Below, piece after piece: positions 1-7,957 of a DNA stretch of 32,820 nucleotides; position 1 is the stretch's first letter, and every line of letters begins with the position of its first letter. This DNA is from Dyadobacter sp. CY261 (GTDB lineage Bacteria > Bacteroidota > Bacteroidia > Cytophagales > Spirosomataceae): the NCBI RefSeq assembly GCF_021440085.1, contig NZ_JAKCPW010000029.1, positions 1 through 32,820 of the forward strand, in the 5' to 3' direction. Below the pieces are notes generated by a model. That model saw nothing but the letters and a program-made list of their open reading frames with translations. It was not told the DNA's origin and did no database searches. Position numbers and translations under genes: made by a program.

Positions 1-252
1 GGAACAGTCGAACCGGTGTTTGGCAGCTTAACACAATATTATGGGCTCAACAAGATTCCGGTACTCGGAATCGATGGGGCCCACAAGACGATGCTAATGG
101 CGGCAATTGCCTTTAATATTAAAAAATACATGAAGTGTCACCCTAAGAAGGTAGCTGAAATGGCCCTTCATAAGGCTAAGAATTACCTCTCAGATCAATT
201 GGACAGATTTATCTATCTTTTAGAGGCAGAATTTGTTTTTTCACTCGGATGA
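1..252 (+). CDS. IS1182-like transposase, C-terminal fragment
   Basis: This is the 3' end of a transposase gene cut off by the left edge of the window; reading frame 1 is open from base 1 to a TGA at 250-252. The fragment opens with GTVEPVFGSLTQYYGL and continues with HKTMLMAAIAFNIKKYMK, the end of the DDE catalytic core and the following helix in Bacteroidota IS1182/IS5-group transposases; the Glu of VEPVFG is probably the third catalytic acidic residue (family knowledge). After about residue 70 the frame loses resemblance, while another frame (233-421) reads LNQRKKFDPQLCNSHRG, which looks like a usual transposase tail. A slip at the run of six T at 235-240 would join the two, so this copy may be frameshifted. 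The terminal inverted repeat could not be identified. Confidence 0.75.
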   Translation, partial: GTVEPVFGSLTQYYGLNKIPVLGIDGAHKTMLMAAIAFNIKKYMKCHPKKVAEMALHKAKNYLSDQLDRFIYLLEAEFVFSLG

Positions 253-572
253 TCCGACCCTGAACCAGCGTAAGAAGTTTGATCCGCAGTTGTGCAACAG
301 CCACCGAGGTTTTGTGAGACATTTGTATAACAAGATTTTGTACATATGTCCAACTAGGTGGACAGCCTGGGCACTTTCCCTTTATGATCAAAAGTACTTG
401 TACAATAAAAAGCCTACTTAACCGAAATAATGTTAAGAGTTGGAACATGAGCGCTTTGTGGGATTTTTGAAAGCTAACGATGGAAGTATTGAATGCTTTG
501 TACTTCTACGAATTACTCATTTTTCAATGGATTCGCACCGTTTCCACGATTTTGGGATTAAAATAGGAAAGG
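253..572. other. Gene-free stretch: probable IS tail and decayed DNA
   Basis: About 320 bases lie between the transposase fragment and the WYL-regulator remnant. The first 170 bases stay open in a frame starting at 233 and probably hold the shifted transposase C-terminus. From about 430 to 570 I see only short open stretches without family resemblance, stop codons in all frames and no clear promoter. A target-site duplication or inverted repeat was not found by eye, so the IS end is not placed. Confidence 0.4.
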
Positions 573-1532
573 GTTACCCGCCTTTCCCGCCTTATAGCCC
601 TGCTTACCTTACTCCAAACAAAACGGACAGTAACTGCGACTGAGCTGGCAATTCGCTTTTTAGTAAGCACCCGCACGATTTAACGTGACATCAGAACCTT
701 GGAAAGCGCGGAAATCCCGATTGTAACCCAGGAAGGAAAAGGGTATGCAATGCTAGAAGGACCTTCCGCCCGGTATGTTCACGCGCCAGGAAGCAACTGC
801 ACTTCTTACCGCCGAAAAATTAGCTACCCGGCTTACTGATGCTGCAACCGCCCAACTAACCGGTGCTGCAATGGATAAACTGCGGGCAGCGCTTGGGCAT
901 TCAGACCGTGACAACCTGGAAACAGTAGCTCCTTCAATACAAGTTATGGAACCAGCCAGTGCGTCCGAACGACCAGATACATATCAGCAATTGGTTACCT
1001 CTGTCACAGCTCCCGGGTTGTGTGCATGGGCTACCAGGCGGCCGAAACCGTAGAGCCTTCGGTTCGTGAAATCGAACCCATTGGTTTATATTCCAGCCAG
1101 CATTGGCATGTAGTAGCCTATTGCCGCCTACGGCGGGCATTTCGAAAGTTTCACTTGGACAATATCAGCAGCCTGGCACTATTGGATGAGCTGTTTACGA
1201 CGCGTCCGGAAACATTGCAGCAATACTGGGCTGACGAAGCTAAAAGAATTGATGAAGAAAAAGTAGTGATTCACTTTACCCCTTCGTCGCTGCTGCCAGC
1301 CCAGGTCCAGCACCTTCATGATACGAAGCATCAATATGGCTGGGTTCATGAACAACATCTACCCGATGGAAGGCTGGAACTTCTGTTTCTGATAGGCTCG
1401 CTTCCTTATCTTGCAGCATGGCTTTTGCCTTACGTAGTTGCCATTGAAATTGTAGACCCCCTTTATTGCGAAATCATTTATCAAAGCTCGCACAACGTGC
1501 CTATGATTTCTGTTGTTCAAAATGAGTCATAG
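573..1532 (+). pseudogene. YafY-type WYL-domain transcriptional regulator, decayed
   Basis: The region reads as one HTH-WYL regulator once mutations are repaired. From about 573 in frame 3 it gives TRLSRLIALLTLLQTKR then VTATELAIRFLVSTRTI, matching the N-terminal winged HTH of the family (usual text ...RTVYRDIRTLE...). A TAA at 681-683 replaces the conserved Tyr codon before RDIRTLE. Near 770 the frame shifts to one starting MFTRQEATALLTAEKLA (775-1053), the conserved linker. Near 1015-1025 it shifts back to frame 3 and continues as the WYL domain, with REIEPIGLYSSQHWHVVAYC and a C-terminal extension to the TAG at 1530-1532. The expected start codon is GTT rather than ATG/GTG. In this family the WYL domain senses a ligand and the HTH binds DNA; with at least four lesions this copy should be inactive. 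It shows IS-associated decay with the transposase fragment upstream. Confidence 0.85.
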
Positions 1533-1680
1533 GTAGGTCCAAAGCCGTCGGCGAAATAGATTTGATTTTAAGAATTGCAGTATAAGCTTTATCAACTATC
1601 ATATTAAACGGTTTTTTAAGAGATATTTAGAATCAGGGGTTACTACTCAATGCTGTGGCATTCGAACAGAATTGGGGCGG

Positions 1681-4068
1681 TTAGCGGGCAGTCTGCTTTA
1701 TAAATTGTAAGGCCCGGTCCATAATTTCGTCTCGCCGGGCCAGCTCCCCTTGAATTGTCAATGAAACCGGAATGTCGATCTTAACGCCTAGTCGTTGATT
1801 GGGCGTTCCGTCCGGGTAGTAAACTGCGTAACCTGAATACTTGGCAGAATATCCACCGGCCATCAGTATTGTGTTGGAAACGCCGTTAGCGCCGATGGTG
1901 GGGATCCCAATTGTGACCGGATCAAGCAGTTTTTGCCAGGCCATAATATTTGTCTCTGCCTGACTGGCATTCTGCCCGCACAGTAAAATAAACTTCTTAT
2001 CATTTTTTACAGGAAAAAACCTGGCTAAAGGTGTCACGGTTTCAGCTTCTAACGTGACCGCATTTCTGGCAAATTCCGGATGTGTTATCTCAGGAAAACT
2101 GTTGATACAAACCGTATCCATTTTTGTCATGAAGGGGGCGGCAATCGTTTGGACAATCGCTTCATCGCGGGGATAGCCCCTGGCGTCTAGGATTATATAT
2201 TTGTATTTCTTCAAAGCCTGCCACATACTATCCACCTGATTACTATAAATGCTGTTCAACCGGACGTAGCCTGTGCTGTCATTAATGCTTCGCCAAAATG
2301 GCTTAGGCACCGGCGGGTAGTAGACATCTAGCATGGATTGCCAATAAACATCCTTGCTGACCGGTTTTAATCGAACCACTCCCTGGCTGCTGTCCTGATG
2401 GCGGACCAATACTGTAAATGGCTGATCTCCGGAACGGCTCAGCAGTGGAACCTTGTGTAGGAGGTGCCGAAAGCTGAGTTCGTTGGAACTACCGGCATAT
2501 TGGCCCCACCGTCGGATCAAAGTGTCAATAGGCGTACTATCAATGGCCAGAAGTTCGTCTCCAATCCTGAGCCTGCCTGTTTGTCTTTCTGTCTTCTCGT
2601 CCGAAAGCAACTTAACTATGATGGTTTTTCCTTCAATATACTTCACGCACATCGGAGCAAAGTAGTCAGTGATCCCGGGCGGAGGAAGAATGCCATACTG
2701 ATAAAGCACTTCTGCATGACCGTCGTTTAACTGGGCGCTAAGCTCCCGTAATAGCCAAAAGTAACTTTTGTAATCTTTGGCAAAGAGAAACCGTGGAACA
2801 AAATAGGGAAGCTTATCTTGCCAGTCACCTTTTAGCAAGTGTTTATTTGGACAGAAGTAATGGATCACATTCCAAAAATTAAATAAGGCCAGCAGACGGA
2901 CCTTTTGCTGCGGATACAAACTATCTGCATAAGCCTGCTGTGGTAACCGGATGTAAACAGTATTCTCAACAGGCTTTTTTGGGCGAGTTATATTGGTTTT
3001 AAAAAGGTTGGTAGCTAATTCAATCAATTCATCAGTTGTAGGCTGTTTGGCCGAAATCATCACCCGGTCTGGGCCTGATCCCAGCGTGCCATCCTCGTAG
3101 ATCTGTTCTCCAACTTTTACATTGACCTTTATCTCGTCTGCCAGCGGCATTGTATAATAACTACCCTGCAGATATTCCGGAACAGGACCGTCGAAAACCA
3201 GGTAGCATGCACCCCTGTTTCTAAGGGCCAATAAAGCTTTCAAAGTGTTAGCGTTATCGTATCGATTAACCAGGAAGCAAATCCGTTTAGTGCGCAAGTG
3301 GGGTTTGCCAGTAGCCAGGTAGGCTCCCTGAGAGGTATTTTTAAGCCCAAATCGTTCCTGGTACCAATAATTAGGATCTCCTTCACGGGCTGCCGCAGGA
3401 ATAATATCCAGGTCATCGGGAAAATCCTGCCGTAAAAAAGCATGATAATAAGCGGTGCGGGTGGTAGGCAGAAGAAGCATTTGATCAACTAAACCCGAAA
3501 GCAGTGGCCGGACAAAAGACGTGTATTGCCGCAAGCCAGCAGAATGGTCATCCGATCGGTTTCGAAGGTCGATAATCATTAATTTACTTTTACTCATCAT
3601 ATCTTGCAGGGAAGAATCCATTGAAAAAGAAGCTGTTATGCTTTCTTGGGGGAAGGACAAATAAGAAACATTAGCAGCTGGCTTCCTGATTGGTTTTCCT
3701 ACACTTACGCCCATTTGCTGTAATGGTCCAGCAGACCGCTTAATCTGAGAAGTAGAATCATGTAACATGGCGAGCATCTTATTGATGGTGGCCACAAAAT
3801 TCTCGTGCGAAGGATTTTTTAATAAGGGCTCAATAGTAGTTAATAGCAATTGATCTGCGTTAAGCTTGCCCTTCATAAGTGCAGGGTGAAAGTACTTGAG
3901 CGCTCCCCAAAGCTGGCCAACGCTTGCTATTCGCTTGATAGCTGATTGATTCCATGTAATTGTGTCAAAAGGATCAAACATCTGAGCCTCGATGGGAATT
4001 GGAGATTGGGCGCTCGTGGATATGGCCAGCGTAATTGTGGCCAAAAGCAAGAAAAGTCGACGGTTCAT
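1681..4068 (-). CDS. Secreted S41-type (tricorn-like) peptidase with duplicated S41 module
   Basis: The 795-aa protein starts MNRRLFLLLATITLAISTSAQ, a clear Sec signal peptide; ATG at 4068 is chosen over an in-frame GTG at 4074 because the positive N-terminus then directly precedes the hydrophobic core. The C-terminal half has a helical cap (LFNFWNVIHYFCPN, about 395-408), LNDGHAEV (His near 451), a PDZ-like stretch GRLRIGDELLAIDSTPI (about 498-514) and NASQAE (Ser near 702), the positions of the His and nucleophilic Ser of tricorn/S41 peptidases. The N-terminal half repeats the cap (LWGALKYFHPAL, about 53-64) and part of the fold, but aligned positions read LHDSTSQ and RYDNAN, so it lacks both catalytic residues. 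Likely role: cleavage of peptides or cell-envelope proteins outside the cytoplasm; the substrate is unknown. It lies 74 bp downstream of the AraC gene on the same strand. Confidence 0.85.
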   Translation of the reverse strand: MNRRLFLLLATITLAISTSAQSPIPIEAQMFDPFDTITWNQSAIKRIASVGQLWGALKYFHPALMKGKLNADQLLLTTIEPLLKNPSHENFVATINKMLAMLHDSTSQIKRSAGPLQQMGVSVGKPIRKPAANVSYLSFPQESITASFSMDSSLQDMMSKSKLMIIDLRNRSDDHSAGLRQYTSFVRPLLSGLVDQMLLLPTTRTAYYHAFLRQDFPDDLDIIPAAAREGDPNYWYQERFGLKNTSQGAYLATGKPHLRTKRICFLVNRYDNANTLKALLALRNRGACYLVFDGPVPEYLQGSYYTMPLADEIKVNVKVGEQIYEDGTLGSGPDRVMISAKQPTTDELIELATNLFKTNITRPKKPVENTVYIRLPQQAYADSLYPQQKVRLLALFNFWNVIHYFCPNKHLLKGDWQDKLPYFVPRFLFAKDYKSYFWLLRELSAQLNDGHAEVLYQYGILPPPGITDYFAPMCVKYIEGKTIIVKLLSDEKTERQTGRLRIGDELLAIDSTPIDTLIRRWGQYAGSSNELSFRHLLHKVPLLSRSGDQPFTVLVRHQDSSQGVVRLKPVSKDVYWQSMLDVYYPPVPKPFWRSINDSTGYVRLNSIYSNQVDSMWQALKKYKYIILDARGYPRDEAIVQTIAAPFMTKMDTVCINSFPEITHPEFARNAVTLEAETVTPLARFFPVKNDKKFILLCGQNASQAETNIMAWQKLLDPVTIGIPTIGANGVSNTILMAGGYSAKYSGYAVYYPDGTPNQRLGVKIDIPVSLTIQGELARRDEIMDRALQFIKQTAR

Positions 4069-4142
4069 GGGCACGTATTGGATTGCGATTAGCTACAAAC
4101 ATACCCGGCTGGAAAGTATCAAAATTGTAAAAATCGTGCAGA

Positions 4143-4982
4143 TCAGCGGGATGGGATCCAGATAAGCTCGCTTTGCTCAACGAAGAACCTGCATTTTAGC
4201 TGCTTTGGAGTAAAACCAGTGAATTGTTTGAGATCTTTAATGTAATGGGCCTGATCGTAATAATCATGTTTGTAGGCTAGTTCCGTCAATTTGCCTTCTG
4301 GACGCTGGGCTAAGGCTGAAAGCGCGTGACGAAACCGGATGGTCTGACAAAAAGCCTTTGGACTTTGGCCAATGTGATCTAAAAACAGCCGATATAATGT
4401 TGACTCATTCACGTTAAGTGAAGTTGCTAAATGATTTACAGTCAACGGATCTGTGTTTTGCTCAATAAGCCTGAGCGACGTTTGTAGAAGTGAGTTGCTT
4501 TTGCCGGACAGAAGCCTGGAAAGTAGGAACTGTTCCAACAAATTAGCTCGCGTAACTGGTGCATCGCTCGAAAAGAGCAAATCGATAAGCCTAATTACTT
4601 TACCTGGAAACAAATCTTCTAGCACTTCATTTGATTGCCAGAGATCTGAAAAACCTTCATGGGTAAAGCTACGAAGCCCCCCTGGTTTAAACAGGATACA
4701 AATCTGATCAATTGTCCCATCAATAGAAACTGAAAATGGCAGCCTGTGAAATCCGTATAAGCGGCTGTTAACCTTGCCATTGCCTTTGCTTACTTTGCAG
4801 TGATTTGTTGAACCATTCACGTTATATATAACCTGATTGTTTCTGTAAATTGCCAGGCAAACGTTTGTGTTTGGGAAAGTAGTATATGCAAAGGATTGGC
4901 GCGTATGTTCTTTAAAAAACAAAAATGATTGTATGTGCCGCCTGAGCAAAGGATGCCTAACTGGGAGAATCACAGTGTCCAT
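4143..4982 (-). CDS. AraC-family transcriptional regulator (DUF6597-type N-terminus)
   Basis: A 279-aa protein when started at ATG 4982 (MDTVILPVRHPLLRRHIQSF); a frame extension to 5075 has no family resemblance and was dropped. The N-terminal ~160 residues resemble the ligand-binding domain of Bacteroidota AraC proteins (opening with a P-x-H-P-x-L-x3-I-x-SF pattern). The C-terminal ~100 residues form the two-HTH AraC DNA-binding domain: LTVNHLATSLNVNESTLYRLFLDH is the first HTH region, and LTELAYKHDYYDQAHYIKDLKQFTGFTPKQL is the second with the usual F-x-G-x-x-P signature. It is followed on the same strand by the S41 peptidase gene, so it may control that gene, itself or the divergent AraC gene at 5219. 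The inducer cannot be told from sequence. Confidence 0.88.
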   Translation of the reverse strand: MDTVILPVRHPLLRRHIQSFLFFKEHTRQSFAYTTFPNTNVCLAIYRNNQVIYNVNGSTNHCKVSKGNGKVNSRLYGFHRLPFSVSIDGTIDQICILFKPGGLRSFTHEGFSDLWQSNEVLEDLFPGKVIRLIDLLFSSDAPVTRANLLEQFLLSRLLSGKSNSLLQTSLRLIEQNTDPLTVNHLATSLNVNESTLYRLFLDHIGQSPKAFCQTIRFRHALSALAQRPEGKLTELAYKHDYYDQAHYIKDLKQFTGFTPKQLKCRFFVEQSELIWIPSR

Positions 4983-5147
4983 AAATCGAAAATCTGACAA
5001 ATTTAAAGATAGTAGATAGATACCAGATGGTGAGCAACGAAAACTGACCGGTGTCCCATTGGTCCAGGTTTGCAAAAAGCACTAATTTTTCTGTTATTTC
5101 GACACCTATGGCAATTCTCTGTTGCATAAATATATGAGATATATTAC

Positions 5148-5198
5148 AGACACCTTCCTACTTACCTTGTCATGAAAATTTAAAATAAGACACACTTA
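5148..5198. promoter_or_regulatory. AGACAC-motif copies upstream of AraC gene
   Basis: Two copies of a short motif lie in the 236-bp divergent intergenic region: AGACACCTT at 5148-5156 and AAGACACACTTA at 5187-5198. A related GACACCTAT sits at 5101. The same motif appears twice just after this AraC gene (5985-6011). Direct-repeat half-sites of this sort are typical of AraC-family operators, so these may be autoregulatory sites. This is inference from repetition; no -33/-7 promoter pair was clear here. Confidence 0.35.
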
Positions 5199-5218
5199 AA
5201 TGAACATAACCAGAATTT

Positions 5219-5956
5219 ATGAGAAAACAGAACAGTAACCCGTTTATTCTTGCTCTTAAAGCACGCAATCTCACTGTCGAAATCCATCATGATTCTGCAT
5301 ATCAAATTGTCTTATCGAACGATACCCCAGTTAACTCGACAATTAGCGGGACACTTTATGCGCGTATTCACGGTTTTTTGATAAAACCGCATGTTCCCCA
5401 TTTTTGTGTTGCCGAAAAAGGAACATTGAATGTGTTGAATATAGAACCCTATTCGAATATTGGTTTGGAACTGGCAGGCAGATTCAAAGAAAACCAGGAT
5501 TACGTCGTTTTTGACTCACCATCTGAAACAAATTCGTTCTTTCAGACGCCGGAAGATAGTTTGGATGCGGGCAAGATCGTTGATGCCATGCTCATTAAAT
5601 TGACTTCCATCGATTATGACGAAAGGGTTACCAAAATAGTTGAATATATCAAGGCCAACTATTCTGAGCAGAACATTACCCCCCAAACATTCGCCGATAT
5701 CGTTTTTCTTTCCCCATCCCGTTTGGCCTCGCTCTTCAAAAAACAAACCGGAAGCAGCTTATCTAAGTATTTATTATGGACACGATTACGCCAGGCCATC
5801 TACATTACACTATCCGACAAGGACAGAAGCTTAACTGACATTGCCTACGACACGGGCTTTTACGACCTTCCACAACCCAATAAGTATATGTACAAAATGT
5901 TTGGAATGCCTCCCAAGGCCTTAAAGCATAATAGTGACCTGATTGAGATTTACTAG
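5219..5956 (+). CDS. AraC-family transcriptional regulator
   Basis: A 245-aa protein started at ATG 5219. Residues 1 to ~135 form an N-terminal sensor-like region with no motif I can name; from ~140 the AraC DNA-binding domain follows: a first HTH in ITPQTFADIVFLSPSRLASLF and a second in LTDIAYDTGFYDLPQPNKYMYKMFG, closing with FGMPPKALK, a variant of the usual F-G-x-x-P-x-x-x motif. The gene is the first of a same-strand block of six redox enzymes (6078-11717) and is separated from them by promoters carrying a shared element. Its place makes it the best candidate for controlling that block, but this is inferred from position only. It is short for an AraC protein with a complete cupin-like sensor domain. 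Confidence 0.85.
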   Translation: MRKQNSNPFILALKARNLTVEIHHDSAYQIVLSNDTPVNSTISGTLYARIHGFLIKPHVPHFCVAEKGTLNVLNIEPYSNIGLELAGRFKENQDYVVFDSPSETNSFFQTPEDSLDAGKIVDAMLIKLTSIDYDERVTKIVEYIKANYSEQNITPQTFADIVFLSPSRLASLFKKQTGSSLSKYLLWTRLRQAIYITLSDKDRSLTDIAYDTGFYDLPQPNKYMYKMFGMPPKALKHNSDLIEIY

Positions 5957-5984
5957 TCCTGCTTTTTCTTTATACACTCTAGTA

Positions 5985-6011
5985 CAAAGACACTTTACCA
6001 AGACACCTTAC
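5985..6011 (+). repeat. Tandem AGACAC motif, two copies
   Basis: Two near-identical units stand head to tail: CAAAGACACTTTAC (5985-5998) and CAAGACACCTTAC (5999-6011). They lie two bases before the 24-bp promoter element at 6014, and match motif copies on the other side of the AraC gene. Adjacent direct repeats fit an AraC-type operator upstream of the quinone oxidoreductase promoter. Regulator identity is inferred. Confidence 0.45.
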
Positions 6012-6013
6012 GT

Positions 6014-6062
6014 AGAACAGTGATCTGATACAAGTTTAGGCGTATGCCTGGATGCAACTTTG
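6014..6062 (+). promoter_or_regulatory. Shared 24-bp element plus Bacteroidota promoter, copy 1
   Basis: Bases 6014-6037 (starting AGAACAGTGATC, ending TACAAGTTT) are identical to 7871-7894. The last three T fall where a -33 TTTG box is expected, and CAACTTTG at 6055-6062 fits a degenerate TAnnTTTG -7 box, with 17 bases between. The ATG of the oxidoreductase follows 15 bases later. The identical element and spacing at the NmrA-like gene argue for a common activator or repressor rather than chance. Confidence 0.65.
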
Positions 6063-6077
6063 TGATATCATTTAAAC

Positions 6078-7031
6078 ATGCATATCATGAAAGCAATCGT
6101 ATATCAAGAGTTTGGAACCTCAGACGTGTTGCAAACCGTAGAACAGCCAAAACCAACTATTAAGGAAGATCAGGTGCTGGTTAAAGTAAAGGCATTTTCC
6201 ATCAATCCGATGGATTGGAAAATCCGAAAAGGGGAAATGACATTGATGTCCGGCTCGAAATTCCCAAAGTACACAGGCGCTGATTTCGCTGGCATCGTTG
6301 AAGATATCGGGTATTCTGTAAGTGGCATTGCAGTAGGCGATGAGGTTTTCGGCGTGGTAAAAAATATGATGAAAGAAGGTGTTTCGGCCGAATATGTTGC
6401 TGTTACGTCCTCGCTGATCTGGAAAAAACCTGTTGATATCAGCTTTGCCCAGGCAGCTTCTATTCCCGTGGTGGGCACGGCAGCGGTTACCGCATTGGAG
6501 AAAATGGGTGATATCCATGCGCAAACTAACATATTGATCAATGGAGCGACCGGCGGTTTTGGTATGTTCTTACTTCAATTGTTAAAACAAAAAGGCGCTA
6601 ACATAACAGCTGTTACAAGCAGCAAGGGAACAGAGTTTGCAAAAAAATGGGGAGCGAGCTCCGTAATAGATTATGCAAAAGAAGACGTGCTTTCCCGGAA
6701 AGCCACTTACGATATCGTCATTGATCTGTCAGGCAAAATGGGCTACGACAATGCCAAGCAAATCATGAAGTCGAAAGCGCTTTTCTTAAACCCCACGCCC
6801 AAGCCAATCGAAATTCCATTGTCATTCATCAAAAACTTATTTACGTCCCAAAAGCACATTATAGTGCTTGCCAGCCCATCTGATAAGTACACAGATGTTT
6901 TGCTAGATGCGGTGAGAAATGGGGTAGATATTGAAGTCAACAAAATATTTCCATTTGCCAACTACAAGGAAGCATATCAATATGCTGAGCAAGGCGGCTA
7001 CATTGGAAAGGTTGTAGTAGAAGTCAACTAA
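6078..7031 (+). CDS. Zinc-independent MDR-family NAD(P)H:quinone oxidoreductase / enoyl reductase
   Basis: A 317-aa medium-chain dehydrogenase/reductase. The N-terminal GroES-like domain has the FSINPMDWKIRKG motif and FPKYTGADFAGIVEDIG; no zinc-binding Cys/His set is present, as in QOR-type members. The Rossmann domain has INGATGGFG near 154-162 for NADPH binding. The family reduces quinones or the C=C bond of enals and enones in the cytoplasm using NADPH. The frame starts at ATG 6078 (MHIMKAIVYQEFG); the ATG at 6087 gives the more usual MKAIVYQ start and is an alternative. It is first in the enzyme block, 67 bp upstream of the pirin gene, and carries the shared promoter element. The exact substrate cannot be read from the sequence. 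Confidence 0.88.
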   Translation: MHIMKAIVYQEFGTSDVLQTVEQPKPTIKEDQVLVKVKAFSINPMDWKIRKGEMTLMSGSKFPKYTGADFAGIVEDIGYSVSGIAVGDEVFGVVKNMMKEGVSAEYVAVTSSLIWKKPVDISFAQAASIPVVGTAAVTALEKMGDIHAQTNILINGATGGFGMFLLQLLKQKGANITAVTSSKGTEFAKKWGASSVIDYAKEDVLSRKATYDIVIDLSGKMGYDNAKQIMKSKALFLNPTPKPIEIPLSFIKNLFTSQKHIIVLASPSDKYTDVLLDAVRNGVDIEVNKIFPFANYKEAYQYAEQGGYIGKVVVEVN

Positions 7032-7098
7032 AAGCGCTGCCAGTGAATGCTTAGGCTATTTCTTAAATACTTTCAATAACAGTTAATTATCAGAAATC

Positions 7099-7851
7099 AT
7101 GTTAACAAAAATAGATAATACCATCAAATATGGTAAACAGCATGGTGGCTTTGGAATACAGATTCTGTATCCCGGACTCATCCGTCCCCAGTTAGACGAC
7201 AGTGGTTTTTATACGATTGGACGGATTGATCATGCCAGGATCACACCGGGAACGCTAATTCCAATGCATCCCCACAAGGATGATGAAATTCTCACTTATC
7301 TGAGAAGTGGCAGCGTGAAACACCTTGACTCTGAGGGTTACACAGACATCATCTCCAATCAAAGATTGATGATGATGAACGCAGGAGCAAACTTTTATCA
7401 TCAGGAAAAGGTGTTAGAAGAAGGTGGCACCTTAGAGGGGCTGCAAATTTTTATCAGGCCGGAAACGCCTGGTCTTTCCCCAATGGTTCAATTCTCCCAG
7501 TTGCAGGATACGTATAGCAATAACCGTTGGAGGGAAATAGCAGGTAAAGGCAATGATTACCCGCTTCAAATCAGAAGTAATACGTGGCTAATGGATCTGC
7601 GCCTTGAAAAGGGACATGAAATTGTACTTCCCCAGGCGCCATCTGAAAGTTGCACCTTTCTGTTCTATGTATTTGATGGAAAAATAAACGTGGATGAAAC
7701 CATAGCCCTAACCACAGGAGAAAGTGTGTTGATTGAAATGGAAAGCCCAACATTTCAGGCTGTTGAAACAAGTGATGTTGTACTGTTCATCACGCAGACA
7801 AACGCACCTCATTTTGATGGTGGAATGTATAGCGGCAATCTCCACAGATGA
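7099..7851 (+). CDS. Pirin-family bicupin protein
   Basis: A 250-aa pirin. The metal site is complete: His57 and His59 in MHPHKDDEI, His101 and Glu103 in FYHQE, at almost the same numbering as characterised pirins. The second cupin (from about 150) is diverged, as usual. Bacterial pirins of the YhhW type can act as iron-dependent quercetin (flavonol) dioxygenases, and others modulate metabolism; the substrate here is unknown. The start ATG at 7099 follows a short leader without a good promoter (only TACTTTCA near 7069), so the gene is probably cotranscribed with the oxidoreductase 67 bp upstream. A second, different pirin lies at 15233-15925. Confidence 0.88.
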   Translation: MLTKIDNTIKYGKQHGGFGIQILYPGLIRPQLDDSGFYTIGRIDHARITPGTLIPMHPHKDDEILTYLRSGSVKHLDSEGYTDIISNQRLMMMNAGANFYHQEKVLEEGGTLEGLQIFIRPETPGLSPMVQFSQLQDTYSNNRWREIAGKGNDYPLQIRSNTWLMDLRLEKGHEIVLPQAPSESCTFLFYVFDGKINVDETIALTTGESVLIEMESPTFQAVETSDVVLFITQTNAPHFDGGMYSGNLHR

Positions 7852-7870
7852 GCTGCCGAGAATTAAAACC

Positions 7871-7919
7871 AGAACAGTGATCTGATACAAGTTTTAATTT
7901 CCGGATCACAAGACCTTTG
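7871..7919 (+). promoter_or_regulatory. Shared 24-bp element plus promoter, copy 2
   Basis: Bases 7871-7894 repeat the element of 6014-6037 exactly over 24 bp. GACCTTTG at 7912-7919 is a -7-like box, again with 17 bases between it and the element, as at copy 1. The NmrA-like gene begins 38 bases further on. Flanking sequence on both sides differs from copy 1, so the conservation is confined to the element and the box, which is what selection on a binding site would leave. Confidence 0.65.
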
Positions 7920-7957
7920 CATAGTAATTAATCAACAGAAATTTAGAAATAGAAAAA

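Noticed and set aside
440..643. 67-codon plus-strand open frame
   Set aside because: No family resemblance; its 3' part overlaps the WYL-regulator N-terminus in the wrong frame.
4983..5075. N-terminal extension of the minus-strand AraC gene
   Set aside because: Residues before the Met at 4982 have no AraC-family counterpart.
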